In this document: positions 8,362-17,181 of the stretch, in pieces | Position numbering within the stretch: the first letter of the stretch is position 1 | Layout: every line of letters begins with the position of its first letter | Assembly (NCBI GenBank): GCA_045542735.1 | Contig: JAZQLQ010000001.1 | Location: 62,001 to 126,000, forward strand | Source: UBA2882 sp045542735 | GTDB taxonomy: Bacteria; Bacillota; Clostridia; Lachnospirales; Lachnospiraceae | Direction of reading: 5' to 3' | Length of the DNA stretch: 64,000 nt | The notes under the pieces: generated by a model | The model's database searches: none | What the model saw: only the letters and a program-made list of their open reading frames with translations | Told to the model about the DNA's origin: nothing | Made by a program: the position numbers and the translations under genes

Positions 8362-8709
8362 ATGGATTTGAAACGTGGAGATGTATATTATGCTGATTTG
8401 AGACCTGTGATCGGATCTGAACAGGGAGGAATCAGACCGGTAGTAATTGTACAAAATGATGTGGGCAACAGACACAGTCCAACGATTATTGTTGCGGCTG
8501 TCACATCCAAACTAAACAAAGCCAAATTACCGACTCATATCGAATTGGCTGCAGAAAAATATCATATGGTAAAGGATTCTGTGATTTTATTGGAACAGTT
8601 GAGAACCATAGATAAATCAAGATTAAAAGATAAAATCTGTCATTTGGATGGAGAGATCATGCAGAAAATCGACAGAGGCTTAAGGATTAGCCTGGAGCTT
8701 CATACATAA
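8362..8709 (+). CDS. mazF: MazF/PemK family endoribonuclease toxin (NdoA/EndoA type)
   Basis: A 115-residue protein of standard MazF length. It shows the family opening RGDVYYADLRPVIGSEQGG, the RPVVIVQND strand with the catalytic arginine, and AAVTSK with the catalytic threonine. MazF toxins cut single-stranded mRNA at short motifs. The ATG at 8362 follows AAAGGGG and gives the family N-terminus; an upstream in-frame TTG would add 19 atypical residues. No antitoxin frame fits in the 69 bases between alr and this gene, and none follows, so the partner, if any, is elsewhere. Family membership is secure; activity is inferred from intact motifs. Confidence 0.93.
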   Translation: MDLKRGDVYYADLRPVIGSEQGGIRPVVIVQNDVGNRHSPTIIVAAVTSKLNKAKLPTHIELAAEKYHMVKDSVILLEQLRTIDKSRLKDKICHLDGEIMQKIDRGLRISLELHT

Positions 8710-8718
8710 GAGCCTTTG

Positions 8719-8747
8719 TTGACGAATGTAGTACAAAATGTTATATT
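8719..8747 (+). promoter_or_regulatory. Sigma-A-type promoter upstream of the CNNM-family gene
   Basis: TTGACG (8719-8724), a 17-base spacer and TATATT (8742-8747) give 5 of 6 matches in each box. It lies in the only gap between mazF and the next gene and would start transcription about 30 bases before the start codon. Confidence 0.75.
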
Positions 8748-8785
8748 CTAATTTGAGATTTTTTTCATAAAGGAGATAGTTTACA

Positions 8786-10129
8786 ATGGACGACGCCTTG
8801 TGGACTGTCAGTATCGTATCATTTTTTGTTTTACTGGCAGTCGAGGTTATTTATTATGGTTTTGGTTCGGCGGTTCAAAATCTGAATCAAGTCAAAGTGC
8901 GTGAAGATGCAGAAGAAAACAACAATAAAAAATCCAAATTGCTTTTGCAACTTTTGGAAAATCCCGAGAGACATATCAATACCGTACAGTTATTGGTGAC
9001 TTGTATCCAATTGTTTGTCGGAGGATATTTCCTGCGGGTGATTCGCGACATGATTGATTCGCCGATTCATCAATTGTTGGGTTCCTACAAAGTTATTGCG
9101 GATATGACAAGCCTGATACTCAGCGGATTCATGATTCTGTTTGTGATTTTAACCTTCGGTGTGATGGTTCCCAAGAAAATCGGTGCCAAATATTCCAAGG
9201 GATGGGCGTATGCATTCATCGGTCCGGTTGTTTTGATAAATAAAATATTTGCACCTTTAACGGGATTGATGAATCTGATTTCCAATTTGGTTATACGCTT
9301 ATTTGGTGTCCGCCCGGAAGAGGTAGATGGTGATGTGACGGAAGAAGAAATTCTGTCCATTGTCAATGAAGGTCAGGAACAAGGTGTATTATTGGCGTCA
9401 GAAGCGGAGATGATTTCAAATATCATTGATTATACCGATAAAGAAGCCAAGGATATTATGACACATCGTTCCAATATCATCGGTATTGACGGTACTATGA
9501 CGTTAAAAGAAGCGGTCAGCTTTATGCTAATGGAGGCAAATAGCCGATATCCGGTCTACATAGACAATTTTGACCATATTATCGGTATTCTTCATTTAAA
9601 AGATGCGTGCCGTATGCTGGAGGAAGGAAAACACGCGGGCAAGCCGGTGAAAAGTATCCGTGGCTTAATCAGAGAAGCTCGCTTTATTCCCGAAACCCGG
9701 AATATTGATACCTTATTCAAAAATATGCAGGCATTAAAAACCCATGTGGTAATTGTTATTGACGAATACGGTCAGACCACAGGGCTTATCACTATGGAAG
9801 ATATCTTAGAAGAGATTGTAGGCAATATTTTTGACGAATATGATGATGAAGAAGTGTTCATTAAGCAAAAGGGTGAGGATTGTTATGAGACAGACGGCCT
9901 GACACCTTTAGAGGAGCTTGGTGACGAGTTGGGAATAGACTTTTCCAAAGAAGAATTTGAGACCTTAAACGGTCTTATGACAGCACGCTTGGGAAGGATT
10001 CCTGAAGATAATGTTGAATTTAATATGGATTATGGCGGCTACAATTTTAAAGTATTAGCCGTTTCCAATAAAACAATCAAACGGGTTTTGGTTTCCAAAA
10101 TCCCGGAGAAACAAGAAGGAGAAAACTGA
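8786..10129 (+). CDS. CNNM/CorC-HlyC family membrane protein with CBS pair
   Basis: A 447-residue protein of the class often annotated as hemolysin or Mg2+/Co2+ efflux protein. Residues 1-190 hold the CNNM (DUF21) transmembrane domain with about four hydrophobic segments. Residues 205-335 hold two CBS domains (MTHRSNIIGIDGTM at the first, HVVIVIDEYGQTTGLIT at the second), which bind adenine nucleotides. Residues 355-435 form the CorC_HlyC domain (DGLTPLEELGDELGI, FETLNGLMTARLGRIP). GGAGA precedes the ATG. Magnesium export is the best-supported role for the family; the substrate here is inferred. Confidence 0.92.
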   Translation: MDDALWTVSIVSFFVLLAVEVIYYGFGSAVQNLNQVKVREDAEENNNKKSKLLLQLLENPERHINTVQLLVTCIQLFVGGYFLRVIRDMIDSPIHQLLGSYKVIADMTSLILSGFMILFVILTFGVMVPKKIGAKYSKGWAYAFIGPVVLINKIFAPLTGLMNLISNLVIRLFGVRPEEVDGDVTEEEILSIVNEGQEQGVLLASEAEMISNIIDYTDKEAKDIMTHRSNIIGIDGTMTLKEAVSFMLMEANSRYPVYIDNFDHIIGILHLKDACRMLEEGKHAGKPVKSIRGLIREARFIPETRNIDTLFKNMQALKTHVVIVIDEYGQTTGLITMEDILEEIVGNIFDEYDDEEVFIKQKGEDCYETDGLTPLEELGDELGIDFSKEEFETLNGLMTARLGRIPEDNVEFNMDYGGYNFKVLAVSNKTIKRVLVSKIPEKQEGEN

Positions 10130-10130
10130 T

Positions 10131-10859
10131 ATGTCAGGACATTCAAAATTTGCAAACATTAAACACAAAAAAGAGAAAAATGATGCTGCAAAAGGCAAGA
10201 TTTTTACTATTATCGGTAGAGAGATTGCTGTAGCTGTTAAAGAGGGTGGCCCGGATCCTTCCAACAACTTCAAGTTGGCACAGGTAATTGCCAAAGCAAA
10301 GTCAAACAATATGCCCAATGATACCATTGAAAGAGGTATCAAAAAAGCTTCCGGTGAAGATGGTGGCGTAAATTATGAGCAGATTACCTATGAAGGTTAT
10401 GGTCCCAATGGTATTGCGATTATTGTTGAGACTTTGACAGATAATAAAAACCGTACAGCAGCTGACGTAAGAAGTGCATTCACAAAAGGAAACGGAAGCA
10501 TCGGTACACCGGGTTGTGTGTCCTTTATGTTTGATAAAAAAGGTCAGATTATTATCGCAAAAGAAGATTGTGATATGGATGCTGATGATCTGATGATGAT
10601 GGCATTGGATGCAGGTGCGGAAGATTTTGCAGAAGAGGAAGATAGTTTTGAGATTATTACCGATCCGGATGATTTTCAGGCTGTGTATGATGCATTAGCT
10701 GCAGAGAAATTAGAGTTTGCATCTGCAGAAGTGACTATGATACCTCAAAATTATGTCGAATTGACTGATGAGACAGCAATCAAAAATTTAAATCGTACTT
10801 TAGATTTGCTGGATGAAAGTGATGATGTACAAAATGTATATCACAATTGGGATGAGTAA
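10131..10859 (+). CDS. YebC/PmpR/TACO1 family regulatory protein
   Basis: A 242-residue protein beginning with the family hallmark SGHSKFANIKHKK. It keeps the three-domain YebC layout, with YEGYGPNGIAIIVE and NKNRTAADVRSAFTK near 85-120. Family members have been described as transcription regulators and, more recently, as factors that relieve ribosome stalling at proline runs. The ATG is two bases after the stop of the preceding gene, with AAGGAG inside that gene's end, so translation is probably coupled. Confidence 0.95.
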   Translation: MSGHSKFANIKHKKEKNDAAKGKIFTIIGREIAVAVKEGGPDPSNNFKLAQVIAKAKSNNMPNDTIERGIKKASGEDGGVNYEQITYEGYGPNGIAIIVETLTDNKNRTAADVRSAFTKGNGSIGTPGCVSFMFDKKGQIIIAKEDCDMDADDLMMMALDAGAEDFAEEEDSFEIITDPDDFQAVYDALAAEKLEFASAEVTMIPQNYVELTDETAIKNLNRTLDLLDESDDVQNVYHNWDE

Positions 10860-10874
10860 GGAAAAGGTGTAATT

Positions 10875-11327
10875 ATGGCAATACAGGAAACCATCGCCGA
10901 GTTGTTTACTTATGAGGAAATGGGGAATCGTAGATTTTCCAAAGATACCTATGAGCCTTCTTTTGATAAATTCGGAGAAATTGCAGCAGACTTTGATGCC
11001 GAATTGGAGCAGATGTATGCTACAGACAACGAAGTAGATGCATTATGTGAGACTGTGGCAAAGGCTTTTACGGATTATATCATGGCAAACGAGGAAACGG
11101 GACTTTCCAAATTGGAAGCAGATGAAATACAACGTAGTCATAATATGTTTATGGCCACATATGTGTTGCCGCATATTTTAGAAATGCGGAATCCCTATTA
11201 TAAAGAGTTGGCAAAGGCCATTGAAAAACACTGGGGTGCATCCTTTAAAAACAGTAAAATAAAAGCCGCGACTTATGAAACTGTTATGAGCGGATTTCAA
11301 AAGAAATTTTTAGGATTCAGCCTGTAA
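10875..11327 (+). CDS. Conserved hypothetical protein
   Basis: A soluble, acidic 150-residue protein that I do not recognise. It appears mostly helical, with no cysteine, no membrane segment and no nucleotide-binding motif. A tract EADEIQRSHNMFMATYVLPHI lies around residues 82-102 and FQKKFLGFSL closes the chain. GGAAAAGGTG precedes the ATG, 15 bases after yebC, and metY follows after 13 bases, so it is in the same operon. No function is proposed. Confidence 0.8.
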   Translation: MAIQETIAELFTYEEMGNRRFSKDTYEPSFDKFGEIAADFDAELEQMYATDNEVDALCETVAKAFTDYIMANEETGLSKLEADEIQRSHNMFMATYVLPHILEMRNPYYKELAKAIEKHWGASFKNSKIKAATYETVMSGFQKKFLGFSL

Positions 11328-11340
11328 AAGGAGGAAAAGT

Positions 11341-12624
11341 ATGAATCAGAATTACAAGATCGAGACAAAATGTATCCAATCCGGTTACTCTCCCAAAAAC
11401 GGAGAGGCAAGAGTGCTTCCGATTTATCAGAGCACAACCTTCAAATATGAGTCTACCGAACAGATGGGACGTTTATTTGATTTGGAGGAAAGCGGATATT
11501 TCTATACCCGATTACAAAATCCCACAAATGATGCCGTAGCGGCAAAGATTTGCGAGCTTGAGGGCGGTGTGGCAGCTATGTTGACATCCTCCGGACAGGC
11601 AGCAAATTATTATGCGGTATTCAATATTTGTGAAGCCGGACAGCATGTGATTATGTCCTCTACCGTTTATGGCGGCACCTTCAATCTGTTGACTGTTACC
11701 ATGAAGAGAATGGGCATCGAATGTACAGTGATCGATCCGGATTGCAGTGTGGATGAATTGAATGCGGCATTTAAAGAAAATACCAGATGTGTGTTGGCAG
11801 AGTCCATTGCCAATCCTGCTTTGGTTGTGTTGGATTTTGAGAAATTTGCCACTGCAGCACATGCACACGGTGTACCGCTTATTGTAGATAATACATTCCC
11901 TACACCCATTAACTGCAGACCATTTGAGCATGGCGCAGATATTGTTACACATTCCACAACCAAGTATATGGATGGACATGCAATGGCAGTGGGTGGCTGT
12001 ATTGTTGATTCCGGTAATTTTGATTGGAGCAAATATCCGGACAAGTTCCCCGGACTTTGCACACCGGATGAATCTTATCATGGTGTAGTATATACCGAAA
12101 GATTCGGAAAGGGTGCCTATATTACAAAAGCAACCGCACAGTTAATGCGTGACTTGGGTTCCATCCAATCGCCTCAGAATGCATTCTTGTTGAATGTAGG
12201 TCTTGAGACCCTTCATTTACGTGTGCCCAGACATTGTGAAAATGCGCAGAATGTTGCAGAATTTTTGGAAAACAACGATAAGGTTGCATGGGTAAATTAT
12301 CCCGGACTTAAGAGCAATAAATACTATGATTTGGCACAAAAATATATGCCAAACGGAAGCTGTGGTGTCATTGCATTTGCGTTGAAAGGTACAAAAGAAG
12401 ATGCGGTACGTTTCATGGATGGCTTAAAGCTTGCTGCTATTGTAACCCATGTTGCGGATGCGAGAACTTGTGTATTACATCCCGCAAGTCATACCCACAG
12501 ACAGATGAATGAAGAGCAGTTGAAAGAGGCCGGTGTTGATCCCGGATTAATCCGTTTATCTGTTGGTATTGAAAATGTTGAGGATATTATTGCTGATTTG
12601 AGTCAGGCAATTGCTCAGGTTTAA
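11341..12624 (+). CDS. O-acetylhomoserine sulfhydrylase / Cys-Met metabolism PLP enzyme
   Basis: A 427-residue member of the cystathionine-gamma-synthase-like PLP family. The cofactor lysine is K208 in HSTTKYMDGH, the aspartate is in LIVDNTFPTP near 182, and the phosphate-binding block is LTSSGQAA near 81. The long insertion around the GRFGKGAYITKA-like region (near 255-275) and the overall length favour O-acetylhomoserine aminocarboxypropyltransferase (MetY-like), making homocysteine from sulfide, over cystathionine synthase. Methionine gamma-lyase remains possible. AAAGGAGG precedes the ATG. No T-box or SAM riboswitch is present in the short leader; the gene is inside an operon. Confidence 0.85.
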   Translation: MNQNYKIETKCIQSGYSPKNGEARVLPIYQSTTFKYESTEQMGRLFDLEESGYFYTRLQNPTNDAVAAKICELEGGVAAMLTSSGQAANYYAVFNICEAGQHVIMSSTVYGGTFNLLTVTMKRMGIECTVIDPDCSVDELNAAFKENTRCVLAESIANPALVVLDFEKFATAAHAHGVPLIVDNTFPTPINCRPFEHGADIVTHSTTKYMDGHAMAVGGCIVDSGNFDWSKYPDKFPGLCTPDESYHGVVYTERFGKGAYITKATAQLMRDLGSIQSPQNAFLLNVGLETLHLRVPRHCENAQNVAEFLENNDKVAWVNYPGLKSNKYYDLAQKYMPNGSCGVIAFALKGTKEDAVRFMDGLKLAAIVTHVADARTCVLHPASHTHRQMNEEQLKEAGVDPGLIRLSVGIENVEDIIADLSQAIAQV

Positions 12625-12652
12625 TTTAGAAACGCTTTTACGGAGGAGTATC

Positions 12653-13606
12653 ATGGATAGACTGGCATTAGTTGTTCCCTGTTATAACGAAGAAGAGGTT
12701 TTGGAAATATCTGCCAAAGAATTAAAACGGGTATTGACAGACCTGATTGATAAAAAGAAAATTTCCGAGGATAGCTTTGTTTTATTTGTCAACGACGGAA
12801 GCAAAGACAAGACTTGGGAATTAATTGAAAAAGAGCATAAAGAAAGTTCTATGATTTGTGGTCTGAAGCTGGCAGGAAATGTAGGGCATCAGTTTGCTTT
12901 AACAGCAGGCTTGATTGCCGCAAAAGATATGGCTGATGTGACGGTTTCCATTGATGCGGATTTGCAGGATGATACTTCTGTTATTGAAGAAATGATTGAT
13001 AAGTATCACGAAGGCAAGGATATTGTTTATGGTGTACGCAATGACCGTACCAAGGATTCCTGGTTTAAACGTACGACAGCCCAAGGTTTTTATAAAGTTA
13101 TGGAAGTTATGGGTGTAAAAACTGTTTATAACCATGCAGATTTCCGTTTAATGAGTAAACGTGCGGTAGAACATTTTTCTAAGTATGAAGAGACCAATCT
13201 TTATTTGCGTGGCATGATGCCATTAATCGGTTATGAGACGGATTGTGTATATTATGAGCGTAAAGAGCGTGTGGCAGGTGAGAGTAAATATCCCTTAAAG
13301 AAAATGCTGGCCTTGGCTTGGAATGGTATTACCTCTTTTTCTATTAAGCCTATTAGTATGATTACCGGTCTTGGCTTTTTGATTATTGTACTTAGTTTAC
13401 TTGCGGCAATTTATGCCTTTGTATCATATTTCTGCGGTAATGTTGAGCCCGGATGGACATCCTTGATTTTATCTATATGGTTTTTGGGTGGTGTCCAATT
13501 GATTGCCATCGGAATGATTGGTCAATATATCGGCAAAATCTATATTGAGGTAAAACACAGACCTCGATATAACGTAGAAACTTTATTAACGCATGACAAT
13601 CAATAA
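12653..13606 (+). CDS. Family 2 glycosyltransferase with two C-terminal membrane helices
   Basis: A 317-residue GT2 enzyme of the DPM1/GtrB type, which moves a sugar from a nucleotide donor to polyprenyl phosphate on the cytoplasmic face. The N-terminus has VVPCYNEEEV at 7-16, the metal-binding run DADLQDD at about 101-107, and FRLMSKRAV near 164. Two long hydrophobic segments (about 235-262 and 275-300) anchor it. The ATG at 12653 follows CGGAGGAG; an earlier in-frame start would overlap the metY end and lacks a binding site. The sugar and acceptor are unknown. Confidence 0.88.
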   Translation: MDRLALVVPCYNEEEVLEISAKELKRVLTDLIDKKKISEDSFVLFVNDGSKDKTWELIEKEHKESSMICGLKLAGNVGHQFALTAGLIAAKDMADVTVSIDADLQDDTSVIEEMIDKYHEGKDIVYGVRNDRTKDSWFKRTTAQGFYKVMEVMGVKTVYNHADFRLMSKRAVEHFSKYEETNLYLRGMMPLIGYETDCVYYERKERVAGESKYPLKKMLALAWNGITSFSIKPISMITGLGFLIIVLSLLAAIYAFVSYFCGNVEPGWTSLILSIWFLGGVQLIAIGMIGQYIGKIYIEVKHRPRYNVETLLTHDNQ

Positions 13607-13642
13607 TCAAATACTATGTTTTTTCACAAGGAGGGGACAGAT

Positions 13643-13822
13643 ATGGATATGAGAAATATGGCAAATGAATCGGGTGAAACACCCAAGACCAATTTTATTC
13701 CCAATCCGCTTCCTGTTCCGAAGCGCCATTCCAGAAGGGAAATGAGCTATGATCATCAGGTCCCCGCTGACAAGATGCATTATGATGTAGATATCAGACC
13801 GGGAGATGATTTTGATATTTAA
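13643..13822 (+). CDS. Small hypothetical protein, 59 residues
   Basis: A short hydrophilic protein with AAGGAGGGG seven to ten bases before its ATG, a stronger binding site than most genes here. It is proline-rich in the middle (NPLPVPKR), basic from 30 to 36 and strongly acidic at the C-terminus (DIRPGDDFDI). There is no membrane segment or cysteine, and it is probably disordered. It sits between the GT2 gene and a strong terminator as the last gene of its operon. I do not recognise it; the binding site and the placement argue it is real. Confidence 0.65.
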   Translation: MDMRNMANESGETPKTNFIPNPLPVPKRHSRREMSYDHQVPADKMHYDVDIRPGDDFDI

Positions 13823-13854
13823 TGTGTTTAAAAAAGAATAGAATGACACATACT

Positions 13855-13882
13855 AAAAGAGCCTCGTTGAGGCTCTTTTTTT
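13855..13882 (+). terminator. Intrinsic terminator after the small protein gene
   Basis: AGAGCCTC (13858-13865) pairs with GAGGCTCT (13869-13876) around a three-base loop, with four A residues before and seven T residues (13876-13882) after. It is a textbook rho-independent terminator and ends the operon that begins at 8786. Confidence 0.95.
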
Positions 13883-13903
13883 ATAGTGAAAGGGAGAAAT
13901 GGC

Positions 13904-14578
13904 ATGGGACAGAATGAAAAAGATATAGAAGAAAAAATTGAAAAAACAGGACAGGTTGAACTGGATAAAAATGACCAAAAGCACAAAATTCATATGATTT
14001 CCATTATTGGTGAAGTGGAAGGACATGATATGCTGGGAAACAGCACCAAATCAACCAAATATGAACATATATTGCCGGAATTAGCCCGTATTGAGGACAG
14101 TAGTGAGGTGGATGGACTGTTGATTTTGTTAAATACCATGGGTGGTGATGTAGAGGCGGGACTGGCCATTGCTGAAATGATATCGTCATTAAGTAAACCT
14201 ACGGTTTCATTGGTGCTTGGAGGAAGTCATTCCATTGGAGTTCCTATTGCAGTCAGTACCGATTATTCCTTCATTGTTCCTACAGGAACCATGGTTATCC
14301 ATCCGGTGCGTTTAAACGGAATGGTAATTGGAGTGGCACAGACATTTGACTATTTTAAACAGATTCAGGACCGTATTAGTCATTTTGTGACAGGACATTG
14401 CAATATTACTGAGAAGCGCTTCTTGGAATTAATGATGGAAACAAAGGTTTTGACGAAAGATGTGGGTAGTATTTTAGTAGGAAAGGAAGCGGTGAAAGAA
14501 GGAATCATTGATCAGGTAGGCGGAATTAAAGATGCTTTGAAGAAACTCCACAAACTTATTGAGAAAAAGGGGAAATGA
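13904..14578 (+). CDS. TepA-like ClpP-fold serine protease
   Basis: A 224-residue cytoplasmic protein of the ClpP/crotonase fold. The nucleophile region GGSHSIGVPIA lies at about 105-115 and the partner histidine in MVIHPVR near 130; LLNTMGGDVEAGLAIAEMI near 70-88 forms the oxyanion part. It is placed directly upstream of ftsK/spoIIIE, as tepA (ymfB) is in Bacillus. TepA has been linked to protein translocation and sporulation, but its substrates are poorly defined. I chose the ATG at 13904 because AAAGGGAG lies at proper distance; a GTG six codons upstream overlaps that site. The first 35 residues are charged and variable. Confidence 0.88.
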   Translation: MGQNEKDIEEKIEKTGQVELDKNDQKHKIHMISIIGEVEGHDMLGNSTKSTKYEHILPELARIEDSSEVDGLLILLNTMGGDVEAGLAIAEMISSLSKPTVSLVLGGSHSIGVPIAVSTDYSFIVPTGTMVIHPVRLNGMVIGVAQTFDYFKQIQDRISHFVTGHCNITEKRFLELMMETKVLTKDVGSILVGKEAVKEGIIDQVGGIKDALKKLHKLIEKKGK

Positions 14579-14635
14579 TGCTATACTATTAGAGGTTATG
14601 CCTTGGTGACAGGGCGAAGATATGGAGGTTATAGT

Positions 14636-17161
14636 ATGGCTCAAACAAGAGGTCGCAAGACTTCTTCCAAGAGGAAAACAAATCATAGAGGAAAGTCCAA
14701 AAGAAATGCCGCGGACAGATTTGAAAATACAGTGATTGATGAGGTTTTTTTCCTTGTCTCAATAGCTGTGACAATTTTATTATTTTTGTGCAATTTCAAT
14801 CTGATTGGTAAATTAGGCCAAGTATTGAGCAATATCATGTTTGGTTTATTCGGATACATGGCTTATGTGGCACCGCTTTTAATATTTTTTGCATTTTACT
14901 TCGGTTTGGCAAATATGGGTAATCATGTGGCAACCATTAAGCTGATTTCCGGCTGTGTGTTATTCTGTATGTGTTGTGTGCTTTTTACTTTAATCGGAGG
15001 TGTGGAAAGTGTAGGAGACAGCATTTCCACATATTACCGTTTTTCTGCAGAAGGTCATCACGGTGGTGGTGTCATTGGTGGATTCTTCGGACATGGCATG
15101 TATACGTTGCTTGGCATGGCAGGTACCATTATTGTGATGCTTGTTTTGATGATTGTGTGTGTGGTTCTTGTGACGGAGCGTTCTTTTGTTAATGGTGTAA
15201 AGAAGAGCAGCAAAGCCGTTGTAGAGACTGCTCGTAGCGATGTAGACAGACGAAGAGAGATGGCACGTGAGAGAATGGAACAGCGGGCCATGGAGAAGGA
15301 AGAGAAACAGCGTCGCATGGATAAAAAATCTTCCGGGTTACCTACAACTGCACAGTTAACATTAAAAGAAACTGTGACGGAGACAGATGGAGGCGCAGTT
15401 GTCACTTCACAGGATACAACAAAAGCTGTGCAAACAAAAACAACTTATACCACAGAGGATAACGGTCAAATGGCTATGGAAGCATTGTCCAAGATCCGCA
15501 TCAAAGGTTTGGAAGATCATGAAACTGTAAAGGATGCAGATGAACGTGCCATGGGACAGGAAATCGGACAAAATAATGCAACGATAAAACAGCCGACAGT
15601 ATCCGCAAAACCTGAAAAGGTTGAAAACGTACAATTAAATGAAAGCGATTTGGATATTTCGGCAGATATGCAAAAGGTTGCAAAACCGAAAAAAGAGTAT
15701 AAATTTCCGCCTTACAATTTATTGACAAAGGGAGCACGTAAGACCAATGCAGATAACGGAAACCAATTAAGAGAGACTGCATTACGCTTACAACAGACAT
15801 TACATACTTTTGGTGTAAATGTGACAGTGACTGATATCAGCCAGGGTCCTGCAGTTACCAGATATGAATTGCAGCCTGAAGTTGGTGTAAAAGTCAGCAA
15901 GATCGTGAATTTGGCAGATGATATTAAATTGAATCTGGCGGCTACAGATATCCGTATAGAAGCGCCGATTCCGGGAAAAGCAGCCGTAGGAATTGAGGTT
16001 CCTAATAGTGAAAACAGTGCGGTTGCGTTAAGAGATTTGCTGGAATCTCCCGAATTCAAAAATTTTGATTCCAAACTGGCCTTTGCAGTGGGTAAGGACA
16101 TTGGTGGTAAGACGGTTGTAACCGATATTGCCAAGATGCCCCATATGCTTATTGCAGGTTCTACCGGTTCCGGAAAAAGTGTGTGCATCAACACCATTAT
16201 CATGAGCCTTTTGTATAAGGCAAAGCCGGATGAAGTAAAATTGATTATGATTGACCCGAAGGTGGTTGAGTTAAGTGTATATAACGGTATTCCCCATTTG
16301 ATGGTACCGGTTGTGACCGATCCCAAGAAAGCAGCAGCTGCTCTTCATTGGGGTGTGGCAGAAATGGAAGATCGATATCGCAAATTTGCAGATTTGAACG
16401 TACGTGATTTGAAGGGATACAACAAGAAAGTATCTGAGATGACGGAAAATAACGGACAACCCATACCGGAAAAACTTCCTCAGGTTGTAATTATTGTAGA
16501 TGAGTTGGCAGATTTGATGATGGTAGCACCCGGTGAGGTAGAAGAATCCATTTGCCGATTGGCGCAGCTTGCCAGAGCAGCCGGTATCCATTTAATTATT
16601 GCTACCCAGAGACCGTCTGTTGATGTTATTACCGGTTTGTTTAAGGCAAATATGCCAAGCCGTGTAGCTTTTGCGGTTTCTTCCGGTGTAGATTCCCGTA
16701 CCATTTTGGATATGAATGGTGCAGAAAAATTGCTTGGTAAAGGTGATATGCTGTTTTACCCTCAGGGCATGTCTAAGCCTGCCCGTGTACAAGGTGCATT
16801 TGTATCGGACAAAGAAGTTTCAGAGGTTGTGGACTTTATCAAAGCCCAATGTATCGAAAATGAATATGCCGCTGATATCGAAGAGAAGATATCCAATATC
16901 AGCAACTCTTCCGGAGGTGGATTCACATCCGATGCTTCGGAACGGGATTCTTATTTTGTGGATGCAGGGCGTTTTATTATTGAGAAAGAAAAAGCCTCCA
17001 TTGGTATGTTACAGCGTGTGTTCAAAATTGGTTTTAACCGTGCGGCACGCATTATGGACCAGTTGGAAGAAGTGGGTGTGGTTGGACCGGAGGAAGGCAC
17101 CAAGCCCCGTCGTGTATTAATGAGCGAAGAACAATTTGAACAATTATTAGAAGAAATCTAA
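14636..17161 (+). CDS. ftsK: DNA translocase FtsK/SpoIIIE
   Basis: An 841-residue septal DNA pump. Residues 35-185 hold four to five membrane helices after a very basic start (RGRKTSSKRK). A charged linker of about 185-365 is rich in E, K, R and Q. The alpha/beta motor spans about 365-750, with Walker A GSTGSGKS near 510 and Walker B VVIIVDELADLM near 620. The gamma winged-helix domain that reads KOPS/SRS sites is at the C-terminus (about 775-841, SIGMLQRVFKIGFNRAARIM). The ATG at 14636 follows TGGAGG by seven bases. In spore formers this protein moves chromosomes into the prespore; which role dominates here is not visible. Confidence 0.96.
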   Translation: MAQTRGRKTSSKRKTNHRGKSKRNAADRFENTVIDEVFFLVSIAVTILLFLCNFNLIGKLGQVLSNIMFGLFGYMAYVAPLLIFFAFYFGLANMGNHVATIKLISGCVLFCMCCVLFTLIGGVESVGDSISTYYRFSAEGHHGGGVIGGFFGHGMYTLLGMAGTIIVMLVLMIVCVVLVTERSFVNGVKKSSKAVVETARSDVDRRREMARERMEQRAMEKEEKQRRMDKKSSGLPTTAQLTLKETVTETDGGAVVTSQDTTKAVQTKTTYTTEDNGQMAMEALSKIRIKGLEDHETVKDADERAMGQEIGQNNATIKQPTVSAKPEKVENVQLNESDLDISADMQKVAKPKKEYKFPPYNLLTKGARKTNADNGNQLRETALRLQQTLHTFGVNVTVTDISQGPAVTRYELQPEVGVKVSKIVNLADDIKLNLAATDIRIEAPIPGKAAVGIEVPNSENSAVALRDLLESPEFKNFDSKLAFAVGKDIGGKTVVTDIAKMPHMLIAGSTGSGKSVCINTIIMSLLYKAKPDEVKLIMIDPKVVELSVYNGIPHLMVPVVTDPKKAAAALHWGVAEMEDRYRKFADLNVRDLKGYNKKVSEMTENNGQPIPEKLPQVVIIVDELADLMMVAPGEVEESICRLAQLARAAGIHLIIATQRPSVDVITGLFKANMPSRVAFAVSSGVDSRTILDMNGAEKLLGKGDMLFYPQGMSKPARVQGAFVSDKEVSEVVDFIKAQCIENEYAADIEEKISNISNSSGGGFTSDASERDSYFVDAGRFIIEKEKASIGMLQRVFKIGFNRAARIMDQLEEVGVVGPEEGTKPRRVLMSEEQFEQLLEEI

Positions 17162-17181
17162 ACTTTTAGGAGGATTATGAT

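Noticed and set aside
11512..12081. Minus-strand open frame of 189 codons opposite metY
   Set aside because: Cysteine- and histidine-rich shadow of a conserved PLP gene; no supporting signal.
15712..16326. Minus-strand open frame of 204 codons opposite ftsK
   Set aside because: Mirrors the motor domain of ftsK and has no ribosome binding site.
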